Shown here piece after piece: positions 52,136-60,390 of a stretch of DNA of 64,000 nt. The stretch spans positions 1 to 64,000 of the forward strand of contig NZ_JBNPXF010000007.1 of NCBI RefSeq assembly GCF_050433445.1, written 5' to 3'. The notes below the pieces were generated by a model that was not told where the DNA came from, searched no databases, and worked only from the letters and a program-made list of their open reading frames with translations. The translations under genes and the position numbers were made by a program. Source of the DNA: Kroppenstedtia sanguinis (GTDB lineage Bacteria; Bacillota; Bacilli; Thermoactinomycetales; DSM-45169). The stretch's first letter is position 1. Every line of letters begins with the position of its first letter.

Positions 52136-52392
52136 GGTGATTCCCCCTTCACAGCCAAATACTTCATCCATAGGAAAAAGCCCGGAGTAGGCGCCCCCGC
52201 AGACTCTCCCACATCCGGCTGTTCTTTCACGTTGATTACACTGGAAAATTTCATATCAAGAATACATGAAAAGGGGCCCAATGACAAGCGATGGGCAATG
52301 AACCCCCAAGCCCTCCCTTACCCCCGACACACCCTAAATGGGCCGTTTTCGATTAGGTAGGCCAAATCATTGGAAGAGTGGGATCAACCCCG

Positions 52393-52584
52393 ATGCTAAA
52401 ATACGATGCGGATCAATTCCAATCGATTTTAATGGACAGAGAAGGCTATTCAGAAATAATGGAAGGATTTGAAGTAAAAAACTGATGGTGATTGAATGGG
52501 GGGCTACAGAAAGCTTTGGATCAATGGATGGCAGATGGAACAGTGTCCCAGGAGATCGAAATCTAAGGATACGCTGGATATGAT
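52393..52584 (+). pseudogene. Possible remnant of a small plus-strand gene
   Basis: ATG 52393 opens a 30-codon frame (MLKYDADQFQSILMDREGYS and ten more residues) ending at TGA 52483. An overlapping frame starting at 52484 reads MVIEWGATESFGSMDGRWNS and ends near 52584. The two pieces would join by a frameshift, and a plus-strand terminator follows. Composition is coding-like, but there is no strong ribosome binding site. I do not recognise the family. This may be a decayed gene. Confidence 0.35.
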
Positions 52585-52608
52585 TATACAAACCAGGTTA
52601 CCGATAAA

Positions 52609-52643
52609 AATAGAACCACTGGGGGCTCCCCGGTGGTTCTATT
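52609..52643 (+). terminator. Plus-strand terminator after the small remnant gene
   Basis: ATAGAACCAC (52610-52619) pairs with GTGGTTCTAT (52633-52642) and is followed by TTATTCCC. The T tract is short; A residues precede the stem, so it could also act on the minus strand ahead of metK. Confidence 0.5.
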
Positions 52644-52657
52644 TATTCCCTCCATTC

Positions 52658-52858
52658 CAGGGCTGTTGATTAACCATAAAAAAGATGATAGGAACAAAAC
52701 CACCCTTTCGCTCTTCCCATTGCCCTCTCTCGAAATATCATTCGAGAGGACGGGGATGGTGGGACGGCTACGATCTCTTACAAAGAGTGTAAAGGCTCTC
52801 ACCGTCCCACCATCCCGACCTTAGTTCCTGCCTAAAATAGGTCTAATCAACACGCCTG
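52658..52858 (-). repeat. MITE-like element, copy 10 (201 bp)
   Basis: Ends CAGGGCTGTTGATTAACC and AATCAACACGCCTG, flanked by a perfect 9-bp duplication CCTCCATTC. It contains the central hairpin. It lies between the S8 protease gene and the metK leader. Confidence 0.92.
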
Positions 52859-52934
52859 CCTCCATTCATATGTACAGAGTTCGTCATCATCCTCTCCTTT
52901 CTTTGGAGGGAGGTAGTCTAGGATCTTTTTCACC

Positions 52935-55253
52935 CTATCCCCTTCCAGTGGTTTTTGGAGTCACTTTCAGCCGATATGCTTTGCCGAGATCCACATCTCC
53001 TCCCCGGACCCGGAGATAGTAAGTACCGGGAGGTAGTTTGGAATTCAGATCGCTCTGTTTCTTCCCCTTTGACAGGTGCTTTTCTTCCAAGACCCGTAGG
53101 TTTTCGTCATAGAGCCACCAAGTGGTATCCTTAGCTCCTCGAGGGAGTTGGAGCCGAAGGGTGGTCTTCTCTGTTTGGGGGAGGACGAGGACATACCAAT
53201 CTGGATCCATCTCCCCTTCGATCTTTCCAGCAGTGGTACCGGGATGGAGGGGAGCCGCGCGTGAGGGGATCCGATGGCTCTCTTTTGCACTCCCGTCTTT
53301 CGGTGCAAACTGGACTGTGAGATTGTATGGGTCATCGATGGGGTTCGTTCCGTAATCCGACACCCGAATGTAGATGCTCTCCTTCTTCACCTTCATCTGG
53401 TATTTCTCTACTTTCCCTTCCGCCCCTTGGTCCACCTTTTTCCCTTTCCAGGAACCTTCCCGTTGAATAAACAGGACGGGGTCCCCCCGCGGACTCCAGA
53501 TCTCCGCTCGAAGTTTCAGGGTGCCTTCTTCCGGGATCTCCAGCCGATACCAGTCGTAATCCCGCCGCTTGTGCAATGTGGCTCTAAACACGCTGTATCC
53601 GGGCTTCACTTTGATATTGAAAGCATTCCATTGGTGATCATTGTTTTCATATTTATCCGGTTGCGGGCGGTAACGATTCTCCAAGGTGTACTCCCAAGAG
53701 CGATCCTTAGATGTGGAATAGCAAGCAATCACAGATCCATAGGTAGGTACCGTCACCCGGATCTGTTCTGCCTGTTTCCCTTCGTAGCGGACACGCTTTT
53801 GATCTGCTGTCGTGATTTCGGCCGTGATCCCCGGAATCTTCTGGCCGACTCCTTTGAGGGTCAAAGTCAGCATGCCACCATAGTTCACTTCCACTTCAAA
53901 ACAATCCCGATCCCGCGCCCCCTTCAGTACACCCTCCACCACCTGATTCAGCGGAAAAGGTGCCGCCTCCGCTTCCCGATCGTTGGGCTCATAAATATCT
54001 TTGCGAGGCTTTTCAGTCAAAGCCTTGTACACATCGATCAGACCATAGCCGCCCTGTTGATTCCAACGGACTCCCTTTTCAGGTCGGGCCGTCTGGCGAA
54101 TCAGATTGCGCACTTGCGCAGGACTTTGCTCCGGATCCTTACGGAGAATCAGGGCCGCCAAAGCTGCCACTTGCGGGGTGGCAAAGGAGGTACCCGAATC
54201 CTTCCCAAATCGGCCCGCCAAGGTAGCGGCTCGAATCCCCTCTCCTGGGGCTACCACATCGATCCCTGTTCCCCAGTTGGAAGTGGGGACCACCTTGCCT
54301 GTGGGACCGACGGAACCGACCCCGATGACGGTGGGAAAGGCAGCGGGATAATAGATAGGACTGTTGTAGATGATTTCACCCTCTCGGTTGACACTCGCAT
54401 TTCCCGCCGCCCCCACTAAGACCACTCCGTGTTCCTCGGCGTAAGCCACTGCATCTGCCATCGCTTCTGAGTAGGTCCAACTTCCCTGAGCGAGGACAAT
54501 GACACGAGCCCCCTTGCGAACCGCCTCCCGGATTCCCTCGGAGGTGTAATAGACATCACCGTCGGAACCGTCGGACATCACCTTCACCGGCATCAGGTGC
54601 AAGCCGATCCGATCCCCTTTCTCTTCCCAGCCTCTCCACACCTCAGCGATGACCCCCGCCACATGAGTGCCGTGACCCATTTGATCCTCAGGGGGCAAAG
54701 AAGAGTCCTTCAGATTCACCCCCTCCACCAGATAGGGAACCAGATCTGGATGATCCAGATCGATTCCGGTATCCACCACCGCCACGGTAACCTCTGGATC
54801 TGACTTCGTTTTTTGGGTGGGGAGAGAAACCTTCCGCCAGGCCTGGTCCGCCCGAATCTGTTGGATATAGTACAATCCTTCTGTTTCATTCTCGTCTCGG
54901 TGCTTCTCTTTTTCCACTTCGTACTTCTGGTTGGGATGGATAAACTCCACGTCGACGTGGGAGGACCAACGATCCAACCACTCATCTTCCTTGACTTCGC
55001 CTTTCAGTCGGACCAACATGTTGATCCCACTCCCGTTCTCCCTTCGATGAAGCACGTCCACAGTACGAAGGAAAGCAGGATCCACCTTTTTCCCCTTCCA
55101 TTTGATCACCCACTCCTGTTGCACCGTCTTTTTTCCCGACTCTTTTTTCCCCGGCATCGAGTCAGACTCATTTTTTTCATCTGTATTGGTGCAACCGGTG
55201 ATCAAGAGAAGGAGCAAAAATCCGACTGCGATCAGCCAACCTGCTCTGTTCAT
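52935..55253 (-). CDS. S8 subtilisin-like protease lipoprotein with C-terminal PPC-like domains
   Basis: This 772-residue protein has a signal peptide with lipobox LITGC, a propeptide-like region (about 50-120), and a subtilase domain with the catalytic Asp (VAVVDTGIDLDHPD), His (GHGTHVAGVI), oxyanion Asn (GAAGN) and Ser (SGTSFATPQVAAL). About 340 residues follow, probably two or three PPC-like beta domains (YEPNDREAEAAPF, YENNDHQWNAFN). It is anchored on the cell surface. The start at 55253 gives a standard lipoprotein N-terminus; one at 55268 is possible. It is divergent from the LCP gene. Confidence 0.9.
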   Translation of the reverse strand: MNRAGWLIAVGFLLLLLITGCTNTDEKNESDSMPGKKESGKKTVQQEWVIKWKGKKVDPAFLRTVDVLHRRENGSGINMLVRLKGEVKEDEWLDRWSSHVDVEFIHPNQKYEVEKEKHRDENETEGLYYIQQIRADQAWRKVSLPTQKTKSDPEVTVAVVDTGIDLDHPDLVPYLVEGVNLKDSSLPPEDQMGHGTHVAGVIAEVWRGWEEKGDRIGLHLMPVKVMSDGSDGDVYYTSEGIREAVRKGARVIVLAQGSWTYSEAMADAVAYAEEHGVVLVGAAGNASVNREGEIIYNSPIYYPAAFPTVIGVGSVGPTGKVVPTSNWGTGIDVVAPGEGIRAATLAGRFGKDSGTSFATPQVAALAALILRKDPEQSPAQVRNLIRQTARPEKGVRWNQQGGYGLIDVYKALTEKPRKDIYEPNDREAEAAPFPLNQVVEGVLKGARDRDCFEVEVNYGGMLTLTLKGVGQKIPGITAEITTADQKRVRYEGKQAEQIRVTVPTYGSVIACYSTSKDRSWEYTLENRYRPQPDKYENNDHQWNAFNIKVKPGYSVFRATLHKRRDYDWYRLEIPEEGTLKLRAEIWSPRGDPVLFIQREGSWKGKKVDQGAEGKVEKYQMKVKKESIYIRVSDYGTNPIDDPYNLTVQFAPKDGSAKESHRIPSRAAPLHPGTTAGKIEGEMDPDWYVLVLPQTEKTTLRLQLPRGAKDTTWWLYDENLRVLEEKHLSKGKKQSDLNSKLPPGTYYLRVRGGDVDLGKAYRLKVTPKTTGRG

Positions 55254-55369
55254 CCCATTCAACCCCATCCCGTCGGCTCTGTTTGTTAAATTCAGCTTAC
55301 CATGAATCGGATGGGAATGGGGAAACTGAACCATAATAACAAGATCAGGCGATGGGAGAGGTGATCTCA

Positions 55370-56326
55370 TTGAAAAAAAACAAAGGTTGGGTTATTTTTC
55401 TTTTCATCCTAGTCATCGGAGTCTCGGCTCTTCTATGGATGCAAGGCTTCGGCCCATCCGGGTTGGAGTCGCTTCCCAAGGAGAAAAAACCGCCCGAGAA
55501 CCCCCCCGCCCCCTTGACACAGCAGATCCCCTCCCCCTCTGAACCGCGGCTTCCTCCTCCCACCCGTCAACCCGTCAGCCTGTTGCTGATCGGAGTGGAT
55601 CAACGAAAGGGGGATGTGGGAAGAGCTGATGCCCTGATGATCGTCACACTCAATCCCTCCCGAAAAACGGTAAAAGTACTCAACATCCCACGCGACAGTA
55701 AAACCCGACTTGTGCTGGGGGAGGGACGCCTCCAGGAGGATAAAATCAACCACGCCTATTCCCTCGGCAACGGAATTCCCTCCACAGTCCGCACGGTAGA
55801 GCAATTTTTATCCCTACCCATCCATCACTATGTGAAGGTGAACTTCTCCGGCTTTCGCAGGGTAGTCGACCTCTTCGGCGGGGTTGATGTGGAAGGAAGC
55901 CGCAATTTTTCTTATAAGGGACATACCTTTAAAAAAGGCCCCATGAAACTGAACGGTTCCCAAGCCCTGGCTTATGTTCGGGATCGGACAGGGGGAAACG
56001 ATTTGGATCGGCACAAACGACAGCAACAAGTGATGAGAAGCTTGTGGAAGAAAGGAACACATTGGTCCACCCTGTTAAAGATGGATGATCTCTACCATAT
56101 CCTTCAACAACATGTCACAACGGATCTCAGCCTGCAGGATACCTGGCGCCTCCTCCGTACCCTGCGCCTGATCCAGGAAGAAAACGTGGAGGTGCTTCAC
56201 TTGTCCGGAAGAGATCAATGGAGCCCCCGTTACTACATGATCGTGCCAGAGAAGGAACGGCAACGGGTTAGTCAAGTCCTGCGCGAGCATCTGGAATTGA
56301 AATCTCCCACATCACACAGGCCCTAA
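55370..56326 (+). CDS. LytR-CpsA-Psr (LCP) family cell-wall glycopolymer ligase
   Basis: This 318-residue protein has one N-terminal membrane helix, a Pro-rich extracellular linker and an LCP domain: LLLIGVDQRKGDVGRADALMI, LNIPRDSKTRL with the pyrophosphate-binding Arg, DKINHAYSLG, GGVDV and YVRDRTGGNDLDRHKRQQQVM. LCP enzymes attach teichoic acid or capsule polymers to peptidoglycan. The TTG at 55370 is preferred because GGGAGAGGTGAT lies just upstream, while the ATG at 55352 has no site. YigZ follows downstream, the same pairing as yvhJ and yvyE in B. subtilis. Confidence 0.92.
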   Translation: MKKNKGWVIFLFILVIGVSALLWMQGFGPSGLESLPKEKKPPENPPAPLTQQIPSPSEPRLPPPTRQPVSLLLIGVDQRKGDVGRADALMIVTLNPSRKTVKVLNIPRDSKTRLVLGEGRLQEDKINHAYSLGNGIPSTVRTVEQFLSLPIHHYVKVNFSGFRRVVDLFGGVDVEGSRNFSYKGHTFKKGPMKLNGSQALAYVRDRTGGNDLDRHKRQQQVMRSLWKKGTHWSTLLKMDDLYHILQQHVTTDLSLQDTWRLLRTLRLIQEENVEVLHLSGRDQWSPRYYMIVPEKERQRVSQVLREHLELKSPTSHRP

Positions 56327-56338
56327 AGGCCTGTTTTT
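56317..56338 (+). terminator. Terminator of the LCP gene
   Basis: CAGGCC (56317-56322) pairs with GGCCTG (56328-56333), followed by TTTTTCTTT. The stem includes the stop codon of the gene. Confidence 0.75.
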
Positions 56339-56454
56339 CTTTACGATTTTCTTGTGAAACCCCTGGCGGCCGATGGACTTTCTCACCTGGCTTCCAGTAT
56401 GATGATCATGGCACTAGAATCACAAACAGCTGACCCTTTCACCCCTCCTTCCCT

Positions 56455-56591
56455 CCCCTGGAAACGTTGTGAAAAAAACGTTCACAGGGAGGATGGGATT
56501 TCACATGGAGTGACTTGGGCCCGCAAGAACCTTGGTGCCGATATGTGAAATCCCATCCCGACCGCGCAGTAAATCACAACGCTTCTAGGGG
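56455..56591. repeat. Palindromic repeat family 2, best preserved copy (137 bp)
   Basis: Outer arms CCCCTGGAAACGTTGTGA and TCACAACGCTTCTAGGGG pair with two mismatches. Inner arms ATGGGATTTCACAT (56494-56507) and ATGTGAAATCCCAT pair perfectly over 14 bp around about 40 bases. Together they make a large cruciform-capable palindrome. A clear target duplication is not seen. Confidence 0.7.
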
Positions 56592-56867
56592 TGGATCTCG
56601 CATCAGGACTTTTCCTCGGATGGTCGGCTCCAGCTTCGGCTCATCCCAGATCCACCGCCACCCTGTCTCTGTGGTTCCCAAAGGCGGAGGTTGCTCCTTT
56701 CTGGGCCCCTCTCTCTCACCCTCCCGGGCATCAGGAGAGATCCAGGGGAGCTGTTGAGCCAGACACGCTTCATAAACAGGCAAAATACCGATGGTATACA
56801 AAAGAATCCACCCTTTCAGCGGACAAGCATCCGTTAATGATTCAAAGAATACACAGGGAGAATCCAA
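56574..56867 (-). CDS. Uncertain small membrane protein
   Basis: This frame gives up to 97 residues with one hydrophobic helix (KGWILLYTIGILPVYEACLAQQ) and a charged tail (REGEREGPRKEQPPPLGTTE). The composition is plausible for a small membrane protein. A TTG near 56805 with GGGTGG upstream could be the true start. Its last residues fall inside repeat family 2, which argues for caution. I do not recognise it. Confidence 0.3.
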   Translation of the reverse strand: MDSPCVFFESLTDACPLKGWILLYTIGILPVYEACLAQQLPWISPDAREGEREGPRKEQPPPLGTTETGWRWIWDEPKLEPTIRGKVLMRDPPLEAL

Positions 56868-56962
56868 TTGACCAGCCCTTCGACAAAGGTTGCCAAAAGG
56901 TTTTCCCAGTTCCCTCCAACTCCGAAGGGGATCCTTACTTCGACAAGAGAGGAGGCATTCCG

Positions 56963-57601
56963 TTGCAAAAGCCGTCCCAATACTTCACCGTGAAGGGAGC
57001 TGGACAGGCGGAGATCCACATCCAAAAATCCCACTTTATCTGCCGTGTAAACCGTGTCGAATCAGAAGCAGAAGCCGTCGCCTGGATCACGGAAATCTCC
57101 AAGCGTCACTGGGATGCCACCCATAACTGTTATGCCTACTCCGTGTTGGGAGAGAGTAAAGCAGAAAAGTCCTCCGACGACGGGGAACCTGGCGGCACAG
57201 CCGGCCGCCCCATCTTGGAAGTGATCAAGGCACGGAAACTGTTCAACACCGCCGTGGTGGTCACCCGTTACTTCGGCGGAATCAAACTGGGGGCCGGAGG
57301 GTTGGTCCGTGCCTACAGTCAATCGGCTTCCACCGGCTTGGATGCCGCCGGAACACTGAACTGGCTACTACACAGCCAGATGGAGATTACAGTGGACTAT
57401 GCTGCCATGGGAAAAGTGGAGCATGCACTTCGATCCATGGAGGTTGAAGTGGAATCTCCCCGCTTCGACGAGCAGGTTCACTGGAGAGTCTGGGTCCCCG
57501 TCGGTCAGGAATCATCGATCAAAGAGAGGGTGGCAGAGTGGACCCATGGTCGGGGACGGGTCACCCTTCGCGGTGTAGAGCACCGTCCCATGGAAGTATA
57601 A
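56963..57601 (+). CDS. yigZ: YigZ family protein (IMPACT/UPF0029)
   Basis: This 212-residue protein has the UPF0029 domain (GQAEIHIQKSHFICRV, ATHNCYAYSVLG, SSDDGEPGGTAGRPILEVI, VVVTRYFGGIKLGAGGLVRAYS) and the C-terminal DUF1949 domain (MEITVDYAAMGKVEHALRSME). The function is unknown; a role in translation control is suggested by similarity to IMPACT. The TTG at 56963 is chosen because GAGAGGAGG lies seven bases upstream and it gives the family-typical N-terminus. Confidence 0.9.
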   Translation: MQKPSQYFTVKGAGQAEIHIQKSHFICRVNRVESEAEAVAWITEISKRHWDATHNCYAYSVLGESKAEKSSDDGEPGGTAGRPILEVIKARKLFNTAVVVTRYFGGIKLGAGGLVRAYSQSASTGLDAAGTLNWLLHSQMEITVDYAAMGKVEHALRSMEVEVESPRFDEQVHWRVWVPVGQESSIKERVAEWTHGRGRVTLRGVEHRPMEV

Positions 57602-57645
57602 GAAAACCCTCCCTAGCTCATCAGATGAGCCGGGGAGGGTTTGGG
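57602..57645. terminator. Bidirectional terminator between yigZ and metQ
   Basis: AAACCCTCCC and GGGGAGGGTTT pair around an inner GCTCATC/GATGAGC helix. A and T runs lie on the outer sides on both strands. It serves the convergent yigZ and met operons. Confidence 0.75.
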
Positions 57646-57650
57646 TTTCT

Positions 57651-58463
57651 TCAGAATGCCGGGACCACAGCCCCTTTGTATTTTTTCTCTATGAACTTGG
57701 CCACTTTGGGCGAGGTAAGCGCTTTAGCCAATTCCTGGATAGCTTGGTCTTTCTCGTTCCCCTCTTTAACCGCCAGAACATTGACATATGGGGATTCTTT
57801 TCCTTCTATGATCAAAGCATCCTCCATCGGGTTCAGCTTGGCTTGAAGTGCATAATTGGTGTTGATCGCCGCTGCATCCACTTGGTCCAGCACTCGGGGA
57901 AGTGTAGCTGCTTCCAGAGGTTTAAATTTCAGCTTTTTCGGATTGTCGGCGATATCCTTGACGGATTTTTCTCCATCACCTGACTTCAGTTTGAGCAAGC
58001 CCTCATGTTCCAACAGCAGCAATACCCGTGTGACCTCACTGGTTCCATTAGGCAAAGCGATGGTGGATCCTTTTTTCAGTTGGGAAATTTTATCGATCTT
58101 TTCCGAGTATAAACCGATCGGTTCGATATGAACCCCTACTACCTTCTTCAAGTGCCAGCCCCGTTCTTTATTGGAGGTCTCCATCCACGGGATATGCTGG
58201 AAAAAATTTGCGTCCAACTGCTCCTCTTCCACCCCTTTGTTGGGAGTGACATAATCCTGGAGCACTTTCACTTCCAGCTGAATCCCCTTTTTCTCCAGAT
58301 CCGGCTTCACCTGATTCAGAATTTCAGCGTGAGGCACCTGGGAGGCACCCACCTTGAGAATCTGTTTCTCATCGGTTCCTCCCGTTTCCGAACCACCACA
58401 GGCCGTCAGGGCCAGGACCAAAGATAAGGCCAAAAGTAACAATGACCATCCTTTTCTCATCAT
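57651..58463 (-). CDS. metQ: Methionine-binding lipoprotein MetQ
   Basis: This 270-residue protein has the lipobox ALTAC and the NlpA/MetQ fold: ILKVGASQVPHAEIL, LQDYVTPNKGVEEEQLDANFFQH, KISQLKKGSTIALPNGTSEVTRVLLLL and NTNYALQAKLNP. It captures D- or L-methionine outside the membrane for MetNI. It is the last gene of metNIQ; its gene follows metI by 15 bp. Confidence 0.93.
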   Translation of the reverse strand: MMRKGWSLLLLALSLVLALTACGGSETGGTDEKQILKVGASQVPHAEILNQVKPDLEKKGIQLEVKVLQDYVTPNKGVEEEQLDANFFQHIPWMETSNKERGWHLKKVVGVHIEPIGLYSEKIDKISQLKKGSTIALPNGTSEVTRVLLLLEHEGLLKLKSGDGEKSVKDIADNPKKLKFKPLEAATLPRVLDQVDAAAINTNYALQAKLNPMEDALIIEGKESPYVNVLAVKEGNEKDQAIQELAKALTSPKVAKFIEKKYKGAVVPAF

Positions 58464-58478
58464 GTTTCCCCCGTTCTT

Positions 58479-59135
58479 TTATCGTTTATCCAAACGACGG
58501 GATACCCAATCTCCACACCATTGAACCAATTGAACCATCAAGATCAGGAGAATCCCGCAGACATATAGCATGCCATCGTTGAAAGATTGGAATCCGTAGC
58601 GAAAAGCGGCGTCCCCGAGACCGCCACCACCGACCACACCAGCCATCGCCGAGAAACTGACCAGGGTCACACAAGTGACGGTTAGCCCTGAGACGAGAGC
58701 AGGAATCGCTTCTGGAATCAAGACGCGTCTGATCACCTGAAAGCGAGTCGTCCCCATAGATCTGGCCGCCTCCACCACTCCTTTGTCCACCTCTCGCAAG
58801 GCGGTTTCCACCATTCTGGCGTAGAAAGGAGCGGCACCGGCAATCAAGGGAATGGTGGCTGCAGTCGGCCCCAGACTGGTCCCCACTAGAAATTGTGCCA
58901 GGGGAAACAGAAACAGCACGAGCACAATAAAAGGAACTGCCCGGAAGATATTCACAATGGCAGACACCACTTTTTGCAACCAAGGTTGATCCCAAAGATT
59001 TCCTCGCTCGGTCACCACTAATAGGACTCCCAGCGGAATCCCGAACAGGGCCGTAAAGAAGGTGGAAATGCCCACCATATAAGCAGTTTCTCCTGTGGCC
59101 TGCCACACGGACGGCCAATCCACTTCATGAAACAT
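58479..59135 (-). CDS. metI: Methionine ABC transporter permease MetI
   Basis: This 218-residue protein has five membrane helices and the coupling motif EAARSMGTTRFQVIRRVLIPEAIPALVSG. The N-terminal ATGETAYMVGISTFFTALFGIPLG is typical. The ATG at 59135 has a perfect GGAGGGG site and overlaps metN by 11 bp. Confidence 0.94.
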   Translation of the reverse strand: MFHEVDWPSVWQATGETAYMVGISTFFTALFGIPLGVLLVVTERGNLWDQPWLQKVVSAIVNIFRAVPFIVLVLFLFPLAQFLVGTSLGPTAATIPLIAGAAPFYARMVETALREVDKGVVEAARSMGTTRFQVIRRVLIPEAIPALVSGLTVTCVTLVSFSAMAGVVGGGGLGDAAFRYGFQSFNDGMLYVCGILLILMVQLVQWCGDWVSRRLDKR

Positions 59136-60132
59136 GTGCCTTCCCCTCCACCAATTCCACATCTTCTCCGATTTGGTTGAGGAGACGATTCACTTCCCCC
59201 GGCTCCCCACTGATTTGGACGGAGATCCGTCCGCTTTCATCCACTTCCCCATCTAGGCTCCGGAGGGTCACCCGGGAACTACTGACAGCAGGGCTCAGGA
59301 TTTTCCACACTTGATCCCAGCGGGGAAAATCACAGCGAATCACGGTCTTTCCAGGGGAAGGGGAGTCCTGTACGCCCGTCCTTTCCACCCGCAGTTGTTG
59401 GACAAATTGGCGGATCAGGGAATGACTGGGCTGTTTGAACACCGAGTCTACCTCCCCGGATTCCACGATCCGTCCGTCATCCATCACGGCTACTCGGTGG
59501 CAGATCGATTTCACCACACTCATCTCGTGAGTAATCAACAGCAAAGAGATGCCTGTATCCCGGTTGATCTCCTTGAGTAGTCCCAAAATGGATGAAGTGG
59601 TCTCCGGATCGAGAGCGGATGTGGCTTCGTCACACAGCAAAACGTGGGGATCGTTCGCCAAAGCCCGCGCGATACCGACCCGCTGTTTTTGCCCCCCAGA
59701 GAGTTGGGCGGGATAAGCTTCCGCCCGGTTCGCCAGACCTACCCGTTCCAAAAGGGCATCCACTTTATGACGAACTTCCTGTTTCGGCCGGCCCGCCACC
59801 TCAAGAGGAAATGCTACATTCTCCCGGACTGTGCGCGACCAGAGCAAATTAAAATGTTGGAAGATCATTCCGATTTTCATACGGGCGGCTCGCAGTTCCT
59901 TCTCTCCAAGGTTGGAGATCAGTTGCCCATCCACACGGACCTCTCCACGGGTGGGGGTCTCCAGTCCGTTCACCAGCCGCAACAAGGTGCTCTTGCCTGC
60001 ACCGCTGCGACCGACGATCCCGAAAATCTCACCCTTTTGCACCTCGAGATCCACATCGGTCAATGCCTGCACCGGTTCGTTATCTCTCAGGGTAAAGGAT
60101 TTACTCACGTTCTTCAGTTGGATCACGTACAT
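59125..60132 (-). CDS. metN: Methionine ABC transporter ATPase MetN
   Basis: This ATPase of about 335 residues has Walker A GRSGAGKSTLLR, signature LSGGQKQRVGIA, Walker B VLLCDEATSALDPE and switch His LLITHEMSVV. The C-terminal NIL domain (about 260-335) binds methionine and inhibits transport. The start is either ATG 60132 or GTG 60126; the latter gives the family-typical VIQLKNVSKSF with better spacing from GGGGTGG. It is the first gene after the SAM riboswitch. Confidence 0.94.
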   Translation of the reverse strand: MYVIQLKNVSKSFTLRDNEPVQALTDVDLEVQKGEIFGIVGRSGAGKSTLLRLVNGLETPTRGEVRVDGQLISNLGEKELRAARMKIGMIFQHFNLLWSRTVRENVAFPLEVAGRPKQEVRHKVDALLERVGLANRAEAYPAQLSGGQKQRVGIARALANDPHVLLCDEATSALDPETTSSILGLLKEINRDTGISLLLITHEMSVVKSICHRVAVMDDGRIVESGEVDSVFKQPSHSLIRQFVQQLRVERTGVQDSPSPGKTVIRCDFPRWDQVWKILSPAVSSSRVTLRSLDGEVDESGRISVQISGEPGEVNRLLNQIGEDVELVEGKAHVS

Positions 60133-60144
60133 CACCACCCCATA

Positions 60145-60176
60145 TAAAAAGTCCTTTCCTCAGACAAGGAAAGGAC
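60145..60176 (-). terminator. Expression-platform terminator of the S-box
   Basis: GTCCTTTCCT and AGGAAAGGAC form a perfect 10-bp stem with a 6-base loop, followed on the minus strand by TTTTTATA. Confidence 0.9.
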
Positions 60177-60306
60177 CGATTTGCGATCACGGATCCTTCC
60201 TCTCATCTGTCAGAACCTTCAAGTTCTGCAGGAATTGGCACCTTAACCATCAAATCGGTCGGTTGCCGGGCTTCATCGGGCCAGTCCCTCCACCTCTCTT
60301 GATAAG
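60145..60306 (-). promoter_or_regulatory. SAM riboswitch (S-box) with terminator, controls metNIQ
   Basis: From 60306 down the minus strand reads CTTATCAAGAGAGGTGG, then AGGGACTGGCCC, GATGAAGCCCGGCAACC, GGTGCCAATTCC and later a stretch ending in the terminator GTCCTTTCCT (60151-60160) with its complement and five T residues. These are the conserved P1, kink-turn and core of the SAM-I class. High SAM should stabilise the aptamer and terminate; low SAM allows metNIQ transcription. Confidence 0.95.
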
Positions 60307-60337
60307 AGAAAAGCGATGTATTCAAATGTTAGATGTG

Positions 60338-60366
60338 ATGATATCATGACCCACCCATCACGTCAA
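60338..60366 (-). promoter_or_regulatory. Promoter of metNIQ
   Basis: On the minus strand TTGACG (60366-60361) and TATCAT (60343-60338) are 17 bases apart. Transcription would start about 25 bases before the S-box. MITE copy 11 begins just 25 bp upstream of the -35 box. Confidence 0.8.
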
Positions 60367-60390
60367 CGGAAGATATTCCCTCCCTGGGAT

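Larger units (their letters stand above)
52136..52657. other. metK upstream region
   Basis: About 240 bp directly upstream of metK contain no SAM riboswitch and no clear promoter. From 52393 to 52580 two short plus-strand reading frames with coding-like composition occur, followed by a plus-strand hairpin terminator; they are described separately. Confidence 0.5.
56327..56962. other. Gap between the LCP and yigZ genes
   Basis: The first 130 bp after the terminator show nothing. Then comes the best preserved copy of repeat family 2 (56455-56591), and then a minus-strand reading frame of uncertain status (56574-56867). Confidence 0.5.

Noticed and set aside
51026..52360. 444-residue plus-strand reading frame opposite metK
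   Set aside because: Antisense to the highly conserved metK gene; length is explained by the G+C-rich codon pattern.
52136..52370. SAM riboswitch upstream of metK
   Set aside because: The conserved S-box core segments (GATGAAGCCCGGCAACC-like and GGTGCCAATTCC) are absent.
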